Below, piece after piece: positions 26,341-39,120 of a stretch of DNA of 64,000 bases. Origin of the DNA: Epiperipatus broadwayi (Eukaryota; Onychophora; Udeonychophora; Euonychophora; Peripatidae); NCBI GenBank assembly GCA_028023455.1, contig JAQFVV010006295.1, forward strand, positions 1,118,001 through 1,182,000. The letters are read 5' to 3'. The first letter of the stretch is position 1. The number at the start of each line of letters is the position of its first letter. The position numbers and the translations under genes were made by a program. The notes under the pieces are model-generated. The model saw nothing but the letters and a program-made list of their open reading frames with translations. It ran no database searches and was not told the origin of the DNA.

Positions 26341-27229
26341 CTTGGTTATTGGTGATAGAAATGAGAGATGAAACAGATTTATGGAGTTTTCAGGAACCTC
26401 CTCCAGCTATATAATGAATTTTTTTTTAGAAAATGCTAACCAGAAATGGCTATGGAAGCATCCAAATGAAGGTACAACAGAATTGTAAACTATGTATTTC
26501 AAGATTGTAATGTTTTTAATAGGCTCAAAACAGGAAGTGATCATCAATTAGTGAGATGTTAAGATATATGTTATTGCTAAACTAGAGAGGTAAAAACAAT
26601 TTAAAAAATCAGAATTATTCCTAACCTTGAGAAACATTCCAATTAATTTAAATTAGAACTTGCAAATCATTTAAAACATAACAAAAGTTTCAAGATGGTT
26701 CACATTTGACTGAAATCAATAAGAAGTAATAGATATTCTATTAAAAACTGCAAGAAAGCTAGCTGGTCCAAAGAAGCAGAAATTTATCAGTAAATTACTC
26801 TAACAAGACAAGAGAATTATCTGAAGAATAAAGGAATATGATTTTTTTTTTAATGATCCATTAGAAAAAATGAATGTCTAGAGTTTTATAAACTGATATG
26901 AAAAGAGTTATATTAGAAAATATCATTGTGAATTACAAAGAAAGCTGTAGAAGGGAATAAAAGTTTCAAAATTGTAAAATTTCTTCATATTAGAATGAAA
27001 GTTATTTCTGCAATAAGGAGAAAAGATGGAACTATTATTAAAAAGAGAAATATAAAATGTGTGGAAATTGTTCTATAAAGAATTATATCGTAATAAAGGA
27101 CAAGAAAATCTGGGAAGAAGGTAAAGGAATGATGGAATTATTATTGATATCTTAAAAGAAGCAGGTGAATAGAAAAATTATTGGCAAAGTTTATACCAAA
27201 TGTCTAGATGATAAAGATATATCAGGTGA

Positions 27230-28450
27230 TTGAAAGAATGCAATAGTAATATTGGTATTTAAAAAAATCATAAAGAAGATATTAAAAATTACAGACCTAT
27301 CAGTTTTCTTCAATTCTATACAAAATCTTTACAAAAATAATTATAACTATTCCAGCAAACTTTGGATTCTGAATAACCAAAAGAGCGATCCAGATTTAAG
27401 AGTGATTTTAGGATAGTTGATGACATCCAAGTATTCAGAGAATCATTTCTATAGTGATTAGAGCATTGAATCATCAACATATAAAATGAGGATATTGCCA
27501 TACTCTGAAAAATATTTATCAAAATATAACAGTAGTGGTTAGATTACATAATGCATTAAGAAATTTAATATTGAGAGATTGGTTTTTATATGATAGAGTG
27601 ATTACATATCTTCAAAACTTTTTACTGCAGTTTTATAAGAAATAGTTTGTAGATTAAAGTGGGACACTAAAGGAATAAAAGTAAATGGAGATTATCTAAG
27701 TCATCAAGATTTTGCAGATGGTGTGCTTGTTTTTTGCAAATAATGCTTCACATCTTCATATGAAAAGTTGCAAGAGTTATCAGATGAAAGTAAGAATGTA
27801 GAACTAAACATCAGTGCTAAAAAAGACTAAAGTAATGTTCAATGAATTTTCCCAAAAGAAAAGAATAAAGATAAATAATGATGAATTAGATGTAGTTAAC
27901 AGTTACAAATACTTTAGTCAGATTATTAATGCAGCTGGAAATGTAGCAGATGAAATTAATCATGGAATTAAACTTGGATGGATTTTGTTAGAAATAACTT
28001 AATATTAAAAGGAAATATGTGTATGTGTTTGAAAAGAAAGGTTTTTAATGAATGTATTTTACCAGTTCTTACTTATGAATCTGAGACTTGGATGGCTTAC
28101 AAAAGAGCAATAAGAGCTTCAGATCACTCAAAGAAGTATGGAGAAACCATGTTAGGGGTAACAAAAAGTAATCATAAATGAAATACATGGGTGAGAGAAT
28201 AAACAGCTATTACTGTTGTAATTCTATGTATTAAAAGACTGAAATGGAGCTGAACTGAACATATTGCTAGAAAAGATAATAATAGATGAACAGCTGAAAT
28301 TTTAAATTGGATACTAAGAGATTATAAAGATCTAGAAAGAAACCATATATAAGATGGAGAAAGAAAGCTAAGAATCAGACTATTAGATTGAACTTGGAGA
28401 AACCTTTCAGCAGTGGATTCATAATGGTTGAAATAATAATATTCATGGTG
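27230..28450 (+). pseudogene. reverse transcriptase and C-terminus relic of RTE-like LINE
   Basis: Visible blocks include a YRPISFLQF-type motif (about 27,293), a segment like IVDDIQVFRESF (about 27,412), IYQNITVVVRLHNALR (about 27,510) and GIKVNGDYLSHQDFADG (about 27,672-27,722). The last has FADG where active enzymes have FADD, so a catalytic Asp is lost. Next is an open 62-codon stretch (27,814-28,002) with INNDELDVVNSYKYF, the family's post-catalytic KYLG region. Another open stretch (27,978-28,181) carries KRKVFNECILPVLTYESETW. The tail to about 28,450 matches the usual basic C-terminus. Both open stretches are parts of one dead gene. Confidence 0.8.
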
Positions 28451-28489
28451 AAGTAATCATTACAATATCTAAAGCTATAATATATGTAC

Positions 28490-29860
28490 ATACTATATAC
28501 ATTCACAATTGTAATAATGCATAAAGTTTTTTAAGATTATATTGTTATTGCAAACATACAACTAGCACAACTATACGCAGAATACTTTTTCTAAAAATAA
28601 ATGCACATGAAATAAATGCACATGAGTAACACATTAATACCAAAAAGATTGTATATTTAGATTTTTTTTTTTAAAAAAAAAACAAAAACTTTTAGCTAAC
28701 AAGTATCCATTTTCCAAGAAAAAATAGTAGGATTTTTAAAATTAATGTAAATATTTTAAGATTACATATTAAGCTATATTTCCAAAGGATGTTAAATTAT
28801 AAATGAATGAAGAATTCATAATCTTATTTCTCAGAATAGGAACTAATCATTAGACTTAGATTCAGTGTACCCTAATAAAAACAAGCAGACAAAACAAATT
28901 TTTAGTACTAGAATACTATTTGGATTTGACCTTTGTAAAAGAATAGAAGAAATTTTTACTCTGATAATAAAAAAAAAAAGAATTATGAGTAAGATTAAAC
29001 CTACTCTTCTCATTATAAGAAAATCTTTGTAGTAAGACTAGGATAATCTTCTAAATCATGTTAAATGTTAATCATATTTACTCTAAACAGACTCACATTA
29101 TGAATAATAGTGATGAAAGTTGTGAATCATTGTTAGGTTGACTACTGAAATTTGAATGTCAGTAACTTTGGAGCTCGGAGAAATACATATATTTATTATT
29201 TGATGAAAAATCCCAAGATCATATTCCACATAATATTGAAATAAAATTAAGCAATGTTAAGGAACTTTTGAAGAGCAGAAGAAAAATCAAGAAATTTTTT
29301 GGAACTGAAAAATGGTCTTTGATTTATAAATGCTTCACATACAGTACAAAGCTGTTATTATAGATACAAATTACATATTTGTTAGTTTCTTTCTCTCTCA
29401 GCAAGTTATATCTAAAAGAATACATAAATAGAAAGGCACTGTCTCAGTTTATTACCAAACCAGAAGCATTTAAGTATATGAATATTTGTAAATATATATA
29501 TTAAAAATTTCGTCAGACAATGACTTTAATGGGATTTTTCTGCTGTGATCTGTGATATATTTAGATCTGCTTTTTCATTTGTTTGATGTGAAAAGTTTTC
29601 AACTATCGCGTGCTAAGTAAAAAATAAGCAGTTATTATTTATTTTTTTTATAAACAAAAACACATTTATAAAGACTGATAATAGTGTAGACAATATATTA
29701 TTCCAGTTTATGCGTGAATGGAGATACAAACTTAATTCTAACTTATTAATTATTTGTTGGACTATTTCCATCATTTAAACTTTTCAAATACATTCAACTG
29801 TTAATGATAGCACACACGTTAATATATAACACAACATTTCAAGTGATATTCTTTTTTCTT
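28490..29860. other. AT-rich spacer
   Basis: No gene or element recognised. There is a short direct duplication of AAATGCACATGA near 28,600-28,625 and a coding-like but interrupted patch near 29,260-29,370 with no identifiable family. Confidence 0.5.
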
Positions 29861-29867
29861 GCTCAGA

Positions 29868-30010
29868 TGTTGCTGGTCTGACCAATGACAATTACGTGGG
29901 ATTCAAACCTGGACTTTTAGATTTGTTAATATTAAATTTAAGGTAATCTAATTAAATGAGCTGTTCTGCCAAAGGCAAGACATCAGTAGAAATTTTATTT
30001 ATTTATCTTC
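29868..30010 (-). mobile_element. tRNA-derived SINE fragment, minus strand
   Basis: The complement contains a Pol III B-box-like GGTTTGAATCC (29,899-29,909) and matches the + strand fragment at 30,300-30,450 around CCTAAATTTAAT, GAATCTAAAAG, CCCAGGTTCGATTCC and CACTGGTCAGTCCAGCAA. The shared core is about 100 bp. No full tRNA cloverleaf is present. Confidence 0.55.
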
Positions 30011-30290
30011 TGATTTCTCCATTATTTTCTTTAGTGTTAAGATTAATTGTTGACTTCCAGACATTATATATTATCATATTGGAAACCACCAATTAATCTT
30101 GCACTGAATAACACAATGTTCTAACCAACTGAGCTATTTTGCTAATCAGTAGAAATTTCATATACTTATCTGTGAGAATCCTCCTGATTTCTCCACTTTT
30201 TTTTCCTTTAGTGCAAGGTTAATTAGTTGCTCCAGACATTATATATTATTACACTGGAAGCCTGTAATTAATCTTGCTTTAAAGAAAAAT
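29995..30290. repeat. diverged tandem duplication inside SINE cluster, ~170-180 bp period
   Basis: Two copies share CTGATTTCTCCA (about 30,009 and 30,184), a TTTAGTG block, CCAGACATTATATATTAT and AATTAATCTTGC. Between them lies AGCTCAGTTGGTTAGAAC on the minus strand (30,117-30,134). That is an almost ideal tRNA A-box region and supports a tRNA-derived origin. Confidence 0.55.
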
Positions 30291-30299
30291 GTTAACTTT

Positions 30300-30450
30300 G
30301 ACAGAATATCGTAGATGGTCAAAACGTTATCCTAAATTTAATGTTCATGAATCTAAAAGACCCAGGTTCGATTCCCATGCTAGTAATATCACTGGTCAGT
30401 CCAGCAATATCCAAACAAGTGATTAGAATACTACCACTCAAAACATTGTG
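30300..30450 (+). mobile_element. tRNA-derived SINE fragment, plus strand
   Basis: An A-box-like TAGATGGTCAAAACG near 30,312 and a B-box GGTTCGATTCC at 30,365-30,375 are spaced as in a tRNA with a long variable region. The sequence matches the minus-strand fragment at 29,868-30,010. It is not a functional tRNA: no acceptor stem pairs. Confidence 0.6.
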
Positions 30451-30596
30451 TTATATACTAACCTGTCTACATTAATAATAGTTGAATGTATTTGGAAAGC
30501 TTAAATAAAGTTTGAACTTTTTCTAAAGACATTTAGTATTTAATATTAGATGATGGAAATAGTCCAACAAATAATTAATACTAAAATGCTATCATC

Positions 30597-30755
30597 ACAA
30601 ACTTCAGACAAACATTAATTCTTTCTTAGTTTTAACAAACTATTTTAGCTAATCACATAGTTTAAATTTCAAACACAAACCTTCAGACAAACATTAATTC
30701 TAATTTAGTTTTAATAAACTATTTTAGCTAACCAGATAGCTTAAATTTCAAATTG
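30597..30755. repeat. tandem duplication, 79-bp period
   Basis: Two adjacent units both contain CTTCAGACAAACATTAATTC (30,602 and 30,681) and a TAGTTTTAA.AAACTATTTT block. They differ by a few substitutions. Confidence 0.85.
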
Positions 30756-31019
30756 AAATTAATCTGACTGATCATTCTTTCAATAAATCCTCTTATTAAT
30801 TTCAAATTAAAACAATCAAATATTTTTCATAAATCATTGTATAATTTATTTTCAGATGGTGATCTGTGAGCTACCTTTGCATATGAGCATCAAGCTCAAA
30901 ATTTTCACAAATATTATTATTTTAGGAACCTAGTTTAATTGTTAGCAGTTCTTCTAACTGTCCAACCCAGCTACATTTTTGCCATTTAGTTCTGTCACTG
31001 ATATTAATAATACATGTTT

Positions 31020-31900
31020 GTTAATTTTTTCACTGTCATCAATAATACATATTTGTTCTCCTATTCACTTATTTTAGTTTTAATCTCTTTCGTTTAACTC
31101 CCAGTGTACACTCTCCATTCTTTATTGTATAATATGAAGTCTTTGTATTGATCTTCTGATAAGGATTTAAGTTTCAGATCAATTTATAAGAAGTGATAAA
31201 ATACATCTATTATTAAAAATCATGTCGAGTACATAAGAATATTTTCTTTGAATATTAAGTTGTTTGTATCAAAAATGTATGACCTAGATATTTGCACTTG
31301 CTCACTTTTTCTACTTCATTGTTATTAAATAAAGTTTTGAAATTTATTTTTTCTTTTTTTGAAAAATTATTGAACATTATTTTACTCATTTTTAGAATTT
31401 TATCATTATTTATGCTTTATTGTTTTTGTATGATAGCTCTAGTAATGTTTTCTGAAGCTCTGAAGCATTATTATTAATATTTTTTTTTTAAAAACAAAAA
31501 ACAAAAACTAACAACCCCAGATTATCTGCAAAAAAATCTAGATGATTTAAATAAGATTTATTTATTTTTATTCTCATATTTTCTCTTTTTAAATGACAAA
31601 ACACTTCCCATAACACTGGATAAAAGTTTCGAAGATATGGAACTTTCTGTCATGTATTTTTATCAATGTAATCTAATCACTACTATTGCATTTAAATAAA
31701 TATTCTTTAAAATTTAGCACAATCCTGGAGATATATCACGATGTCACTGCACAATCAAATATCATTAGTTCTTTCTGTGACCTCTCTTATTATTTGTATG
31801 TGATGTATGGAACTGATAGAAAATATTATTATGTCTGTAATTTCTAATATCTTTTTAATCTTTTTTAAATGTCAATATCATTTCTGTATTCTTTTATCTT
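31020..31900 (-). pseudogene. reverse transcriptase relic of RTE-like LINE
   Basis: From right to left on the minus strand are a DIRNYR patch (about 31,840), an ILKNIYLNAIVVIRLH patch (about 31,685-31,730) and the segment after it aligned with the palm (SSISSKLLSSVMGSV). There is a trace of the FADD region near 31,520 and a CKYLGH motif (about 31,278-31,296) after the catalytic core. The + strand open frame at 31,292-31,477 is antisense to this relic and is not a gene. Confidence 0.7.
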
Positions 31901-32579
31901 CTAGTATATCTTAAATGTTTGTTATAGTTTTTTGCCAACAATTTCTCTATTTTTTCATCAATTTTTTTTAAAGATAACAATAATAAAATCACTTCATAAC
32001 TTTGATAGTGTGCTTTATTTTTTCAATTTAAAATTTTTAGCATTTAAATGGAAATTGTAATCATAGGATCTACAGTTTTAATTTCTCTTTTGTTAATATA
32101 TATATATATATACGTTTTTTATAGAACTATTTCACATGCATCATAATGCCATTTCTTTCTTTTCTTTTTTTAAAGTAACATTGTTAGAATAATTTTATGT
32201 TATACTTTTGAGATTTTTGTTCTCATCTACATCTTCCTCATCTATTCATAATTGCATTTTCATAATTATATCATCATTAATTCCTTTTTGTATCATTTTA
32301 CAGAAGTCCAGACATTTGATTCTTTGAAGTGGATTGTTTTTATGTAATTCAATATTCCTTTTTATCTTTCATATATTACAATTATCGATTGAAAGTTAGC
32401 AAATAAATTGCTTTTTTTTTGTATTAGCTGTGTAGCAGTGTTTAGTAGAATATTAATTATTGTATTATTTAAGTCTAAATTATAAATTTTAAAAGGATTT
32501 GCAAGTTCAAACTCTTATTTATTTGATAATATCTGAAAATCAAGGAATGACATCTTTTGAATTAACATGTATCTTATAT

Positions 32580-33150
32580 TTCACTAGTTGATGATTATTT
32601 CTTTGTTGAAGTTTTAAAATACATTACAGTCTTCAAATACATTTATTCTGTTGATCAAAATATAATCGAACTCTGCTGCATCTTCATTTAATTGTCCATT
32701 TCCATTTTAGATTTTTATTAAAAAGGAATCATTACATACCTATTTTCTTTTCTAGAAAATTTTACAATTTTATTTTCTCTCTCATTTCTTTCTCCAGAAT
32801 TTTTATCTTCCACTTGTTTTTAGCCATAGCATCAAAATCTCTTATTACATTTTTAAAATGTTTGTTCTAATCAAAAACATTATATCATCTAAATAAAAAT
32901 CTTCTACTTTTTCACCAGAATGAGAAAGTATTAGCACACAAATCTGAATTATCTGTCTTTGGTATCTATAGTTATGTTGAATAACTAATCTTGCTGTTTT
33001 ATCTGAGATACCATCAGTCTTTACAGTGTTGTTTTATCATTTTTATTTTTAATGAATACTTTTCCATTTATTATTCTAGTATTTGCTCCATTAAAATAAA
33101 GTACATAGCCACTTTTCAAATAAGTTGTCTATTTTTTTTCTTCTAACATC
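32580..33150 (-). pseudogene. endonuclease domain relic of RTE-like LINE
   Basis: The minus strand shows a DGISDKTARLVIQHNYRYQR-like segment (about 33,020-32,960), then SHSGEKVEDFYLDDIMFLI and a region equivalent to FNAK. The AEFDYILINR segment (about 32,645-32,675) corresponds to the IDYI motif near the catalytic Asp of AP-type LINE endonucleases. The following SDH region is degraded. Internal stops mark it as non-functional. Confidence 0.7.
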
Positions 33151-33259
33151 ACAAAAGTCTGACAGTGTTCTTCTATTAATATTGAACAGTTACTTTAAGA
33201 GATCTACTGTTGTATAGGCAGTTAAATAAAAAATCATCATCAAATGACAATTTAGATTC

Positions 33260-35350
33260 ATAACTCAGATATTCTTAGTACTCTTCTACTTTGAATCACT
33301 GACCAATGCATGTTTGAGATATAATTATTTCGTCTATCATTATTACATAAAGAGAACAATCATTTGCACACACATGCACATTTATTTTGCTTTTAAACAT
33401 ATTCACTTGATATCTTACTTATGACAAATCAGATGTTTATGAAGTTTGATCTTGGTGCTTTTTCTCCTGAAATTCAGAATAAAAACCAGAAAGTGCACTG
33501 GCTGATTTGTTCTGCTAAGCATCCTATTTATTTTCATTTACTATATGAATAATCACATAATAATAATAGTTGCAATGACAAGGATGTTCAGAGAGGACAT
33601 TAGGAATTTGTCCTGCTTGATGACCAAGAAAATCAAAGGGTTTCTTTTCCATTAGCAGCAAATTCTTTCTGTGTAAAATTAATAATTCCACCCCCACTCC
33701 CACACTCCTATTTTGATATGATTTCTGTCCTCAATCTCATTTATATATTAAATTTAAAAAATCCACTTTTCCTTTTATTTTCATTAAAAAATAATCACCA
33801 CCATATCTCAACTTTGTAATAGTTCTTCTTTTTTCTTTTTTTTTTTTATTGTTTTATATGTATATATTTTACATTTCTGCATATACACAATTATTAAAAA
33901 CCCATTTAAACTATTACCAATATTTGAATTTTCTTTAAATATTTTATTATTAAGTTTAAATATTACTTTACCTTCACATTTATCTAGTCTTGAAGCAAAT
34001 TGCTTCAATGTAGATTTGAATATAACATGCAGATTTATGATGTATTGAATAAAATTTTACAAATTGACAAATGATTTTTGTTTTATAATATATTTCTTCA
34101 TTTTATAGTGAAAGAGTAAGTTCACATTATGTAAATATATATATTCAGAAACTGTATTTTGAAAATAATATATTAAGGCCCAACTTATATAAATCTGAGT
34201 TATGTTGTTTTACATTTGTATAAGAAAACTTGATGTAAATAGTGTTATACTGTATTTTTTATTCTAATGTATATTATTAATATTCAGTTTTACAAGTGAT
34301 CTTATTCATCATCATTAATTGTATATTCATTATCATCATTTATATTATTAAAATTAGTTATTAAACTATACAATATATTTCTTTATCTAATTTTTATTTA
34401 ATTATGATTGCATTTATGAAATATAAATAAAATTGGGAAACTTTACAAAAGTAACAGCAGAACAAAAAAAAGTCAAAATTGATAATAGAATAAAGTGCAT
34501 CAGAAATAAATTTTTATATATACATTGTTTTAACTTAATTTTTCCCCCTATATGCTTCACTTTAATTTAATTCGTCATGATTCAGGGAGTATCATTCTTA
34601 GTTTAGGTGAATATCAAAATGTTAGATTGTAAATTGAGGTTGTTGTTTTTTTTTTATAAAAAATTACAAAGAAATGTTTTTATTATCCTATATTTACCAC
34701 AAGTTAGTACTTTTAGTAATATGCTTATAAAATGTTTATTCATTGAGCCTTAGTTTTTTAGTTAGTTTTCCCATACATTTTACATATTTTGATTTCAAAG
34801 TAATTAATTAGATTTTTTATTTATAGATAAGTATTATAATTGTTTGTTTCTTATATGAGATTTTTGATTTACAAGGCATATACTGGAATCAGTTGAGTTT
34901 ACTATCTGAACTAAACCTGTATTACAGCAATTACAAATACATTACTTTTTATTCAAGCCCAATATTTTTAAACTACATTTGATTTATTTTAAATAGTAAT
35001 CATTCAATAAATACATAAACAATTGTAAATCATTATTAACTAGGTGTCTGAAATAAATATAATGAAGTAAAGTTGTTTATTAATATTAAAAACTATATAT
35101 AGATGTTGTTATCTTTAATTTCAAATAACTGCTGGTCAGTTTGATTTTAATTTACTTGTTATATAAGCAAGTGGTGTAAAACACACATACATATGTGTAA
35201 AATATAAAAAATAAGATTAACCTAACTAATTGAAATTAATGGTAACTTTGAAGAATCAATTGTTTAATAATTAAGTGTACATGAAAACATCTATCTATCT
35301 AAAATAACTTCACATGAGCACCATCTCTTATACTAGCACATAATTGTATT
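33260..35350. other. AT-rich spacer
   Basis: No gene recognised. The open frame at 33,808-34,008 (-) starts in a poly-T tract and shows no known domain. A mixed-composition patch at 33,430-33,680 may be an upstream remnant of the minus-strand LINE. Confidence 0.5.
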
Positions 35351-35355
35351 AAACA

Positions 35356-35453
35356 AGGCAAAACTATCTCCATACAGTAGTGCCACCCTGTGCCATCCAT
35401 TGATTACTCTAGTTGGCACAGGGTGGCATTACTGTATGGAGAGAGTTTTGCCT
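35356..35453. repeat. 42-bp-arm hairpin, MITE-like
   Basis: The left arm 35,356-35,397 and right arm 35,412-35,453 are reverse complements with about three mismatches and a 14-nt loop. The arms are much more GC-rich than the flanks (core GCCACCCTGTGCCA), so this is not chance AT-rich self-pairing. It could be a short MITE or a precursor-like hairpin. I see no convincing target duplication. Confidence 0.8.
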
Positions 35454-35459
35454 AAAATA

Positions 35460-37790
35460 ACTTGTAATTATGTAAGGTCCTTGACATTACTAATATATTT
35501 TGAAATATGCAGTATTATAAGAAAATAATTTAAGCAATTGTTTATAAATAGTAACCAAATATTTTGATGAAATTATGTTTATTTTATATGTCAGCTTACA
35601 ATCCAATCCAAAAGTGAATTGCTAAACAAAACTATTACATATTGACAGTGTAAAAAATTCAATAATTGTTGATGCAATTAAAATATGCAAAAAGATTATA
35701 ATTTTATTTCAAGTTTATTAATAAATGCAACCCTTAACTAAACATTTTTTAACAATTGTAATCAGCTTTTTCTTACCACAAATTTATTTTCACGCCAACT
35801 CTTTTTGTCTATATTTTTGAATAAATAATCAGAATGGATATTGTAGGTGGGAGAGATCGGATAATCTCATATATATATATATTGCAATATTTAAAGAAAT
35901 ATTTATAAATTTATATTTAAACAAATGTGTGTAAGGATTTTCTCTTTATTTTTTTTTCATTTGATTTCAACTGAATCAGGTGGATTCTGATAAGATTTAA
36001 TATGTTCAATCTCTTCTCCATTTAAGACCTCAGCTTGATGTCTGTTTTATAATGTTCTTTAAATTACTTTATTAACCTTTCATGCAAGCTTTCTTATATT
36101 TGTAATTTGATTTAAAGCTATCATCATTTGTCATTCTTTGAAAAGAGATGGTCAATTCAAAAATGTTTTAGAAAAAAAAAAAATCAAAGATTTTTCAAAG
36201 TTATTATTACAAACATGAAATCTCTTTTTTAAAGAAACTACATAACTATTTTTCAAAATGTATAAAGATATGTTAAAATGATAGTTATTTCTTGTTAATT
36301 GCTAAAACTGATTTAATTATCCATTTGTAATTGGTTGAAAAGAAAATGTTTGCTACATTTTAAATTTATTAAACTGTTTTTATGGAAGAAAGGATTATGT
36401 AGGAGTAACAGTTTAAACTGAATTAGTATATTTTTAATTTTATTTTTTGAATTGTCTTTTTAAGTTGGATGCGCAAGTCTTTGCGAAAACACAAAATTGA
36501 ACGAAAAAGTATAATTTTCTGTTAAAAAATAAAGTTATTATTATTTCTTCTTATATGTTATTAATTACATCTGTATTACTAGCAGTTCAGTTTTTTTAGA
36601 ATTTTATGTTCGCACAACCGCATTTTCTTTATTTAGGCATCTGTAAAATATTTCTGACCCCTATCTTTTATTTTCTTCCCCGTTTTCTAACATTGTTATT
36701 TGTCTTTCTCATCATCTTTCTTTTTCCACCATGAAGATAAAAGAACTATATTCATTAGCGTGTGATTGGTAATGAGATGTTGTACTATTATATAAAGTAT
36801 AGACTGTTTCATCAAAGTATTAGATTATTATACTAATAGTTTTTTTTAAAAAAATAACTATACTTTTTACAATAATGTTTTTAAGTCAGAGTTTAAACAA
36901 ACTTTGAAATTATTAAAATATTTTGAATTTTTTAAGCACTCATGTTATTAAATACTTATAACATTATTACTTTTTTTTTTTTTCTGGAAAAAATTACTTT
37001 TTATATATAGTTGTGATATTCCTTATTGTAAATTCATACTTTCTCACACTTTTGGTTCATGCCGGGAATTAACAAATTTTGATTAATATAAAATTAAATA
37101 ATACTGATGTTTTAAATGGGTTAACCGAATTCCAGTTAAACACATAAAATAAGTAAACTTATTAATTTGTAGAGCATTAACATATGTATATGTTAATCAC
37201 AGATTGTTAAAGCACATAAATTAGAAACTGAATACAAGATTATATTTTAAAATGATTGAATATTTATTTTATTTATATATACAGATCATTAGTTCTTTAA
37301 TTAAAGTGATTAATACATTATTTACATAGTCATAAACTATTTTTTAATAAATCATAATAATTGAATTTGTTTGCTAAGAAATTCGAGCACCAAAAATAAA
37401 AGACTGGACCATGGTTGATGTATTTTGAGCTCTAGAGTTTACAATTCCACCAGTATACTAAATCAAACAGGACAGCTTTTTTATAATATTGGATAATATT
37501 TGGATTTATTATTATTATTATATATATTTGATTAATTAAATAAGTGATCAGTGGCAACCATATAGTTCAACAGAGACATGCTGAACAACAATAGTTATTT
37601 GAAGCAGACTATACTCTCTTTATGTAGTGCTTTTAGAATTCTTATCAGTTAAAAAAATTAACTCACATTGTTATAAAAATATGGATACAATATTAATTGT
37701 AGATAATATTTATGTATAATAAATTAAAGTAGATATTATAATGAGTTATTTATGAGTTTAGAAAGAAATAAAAATGTAAAAAAGTACAGT
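35460..37790. other. AT-rich spacer
   Basis: No gene or transposon protein recognised; homopolymers and low-complexity AT sequence throughout. Confidence 0.55.
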
Positions 37791-37799
37791 ATTGCATAT

Positions 37800-38600
37800 T
37801 GTGCCACTACGAATTGACACTGTCTGCAATTTTACTAAGATTACAAAATTAGGACGACTGGTATGAGGGCGCCATTGTGCCTATAACCTAGCACTAGATC
37901 AAGAAGCAACTTCAACAATTGTAATAATAATTTATTTACATACAGCGATCACCTAATAGATTTTAAAATGTAATCTTATGTGGACTAAGCAAATTATATC
38001 TTGTTGAAACCAAATGGACATTTAATTGTTAAATTAATAAGGTAGATTAAAACACAGGCACTTAAGTAACATTTAGATATTTATTATATTATTTTCTCTT
38101 ACTAGCTTTCCTAATTCCCTTTTATTTTTGGGCCCTCAAACTAATTTGATCAGAAATTTAAGAAGAAAGTCAAACGCAAAATATTATTCCATTTCTTTTT
38201 TTTCATTTTAATAATTATAACCCCTAATTAACCATTTAATATGTTTCCCAAGAGAACATGCACTGCATAAACACTATGAGAGACAGTGAACTGAAATTTA
38301 TTCTGGATATCTGTCCGCATAGGTGTGTCTGAAGAACGATTTATTATTGAGAATGGGATTATCTTTCCCATTCAAACCCTCTCCATTTTACAATTAATAA
38401 TTCTATTCAAACCTTAAGTGATGGCACAAGTGTCCACTGTTTGCTTGCAACCATCTAACATCTCTATTTCAAACACCAGATTCTGACATAAGATTCCTGT
38501 GTTTACTTATTGTCGAAACTCTTAACCTAACCTTTTTTACCTCCCTCTACTCTCCCTGTTTGACTTTCTAGATCAAGCAGTTAACATTCATTTTTGGCCT
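37800..38600. other. mixed-composition block with a PBS-like octamer
   Basis: Less AT-rich than its neighbours. The minus strand contains TGGCGCCC (37,867-37,874 on +), a common retroelement primer-binding-site start. One base to its right is TGTGCC, as would be expected at an LTR edge. No matching second LTR is seen, so this can only be called a possible LTR-element fragment. Confidence 0.3.
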
Positions 38601-38819
38601 TAAATCTATACATATTTTGAACATAATAAATGAAGGAAAATTATACATAAAAATATAATTTTGATTAATAAAAAGTTAGTAACATAAAAGCTTACCCCCC
38701 TTTTTATTTAATACAAAATGATATAATAATCCCTCTTAAAACTTGCCTTTATTGTTGAAACTTTTTATATACTTAAGTTAATGGAGTGTACTACTCATAT
38801 TATGACAATCCAAAGGAAA

Positions 38820-39120
38820 GTTCTTTAATGAAAGTTCATAATTACCCTGATTGATCAGTGACTTAACTTTCTCCAGGTAGTCAAAGTTCTTATATGACTT
38901 TTTTTTTTGAGACAGCTGGTGTGAATCCTCTGTTTGTTCCATTGACTTTTTGATCTCCTCATCTAGCTTTAATAAGTCCTTCCTTCCCTTGGTTGATGAT
39001 CACTTGGATAGCTCCAAGTGTGGTTATGAGACATAATTCCCTGAGGGGAAGGTTATGATTTCCTTTAGCCAGAGAACATTTCCTTGGCACTGTTAAATAT
39101 TATTTTTCATTCTCTCTCCA
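38820..39120 (-). pseudogene. coding-like relic, family unknown
   Basis: Minus-strand translation gives runs with protein-like composition but switching frames. One is LPLRELCLITTLGAIQVIIN with some residues to either side; in another frame LKLDEEIKKSMEQTEDSHQL continues into NFDYLEKVKSLINQGNYE. The low AT content and charged residues are unlike chance frames here. I do not recognise the family; a decayed retroelement gag/pol segment or a lost exon are both possible. Confidence 0.3.

Larger units (their letters stand above)
25790..28480 (+). mobile_element. degenerate RTE-like LINE, + strand
   Basis: Remnants of one large protein can be followed in three frames. First comes an endonuclease (APE/EEP type) over about 25,890-26,340, then a reverse transcriptase over about 27,230-28,180, then a C-terminal segment to about 28,450. 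This order is that of RTE/BovB-like non-LTR retrotransposons. Stops and frameshifts occur every few tens of codons. No poly-A tail or target duplication could be assigned. A second, opposite-strand element of similar type lies at 31,020-33,250. Confidence 0.8.
31020..33250 (-). mobile_element. degenerate RTE-like LINE, minus strand
   Basis: Reading right to left on the minus strand, endonuclease remnants (about 33,150-32,580) are followed by reverse transcriptase remnants (about 31,900-31,020). The order and motifs parallel the + strand element at 25,790-28,480, including an ILKNIYxN...IRLH block in both. The two elements point toward each other. All frames are broken by stops and the 5' and 3' ends are not determined. 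Confidence 0.75.

Noticed and set aside
30117-30375. Functional tRNA gene suggested by A-box and B-box strings
   Set aside because: The boxes lie on opposite strands or lack acceptor-stem pairing; SINE remnants explain them better.
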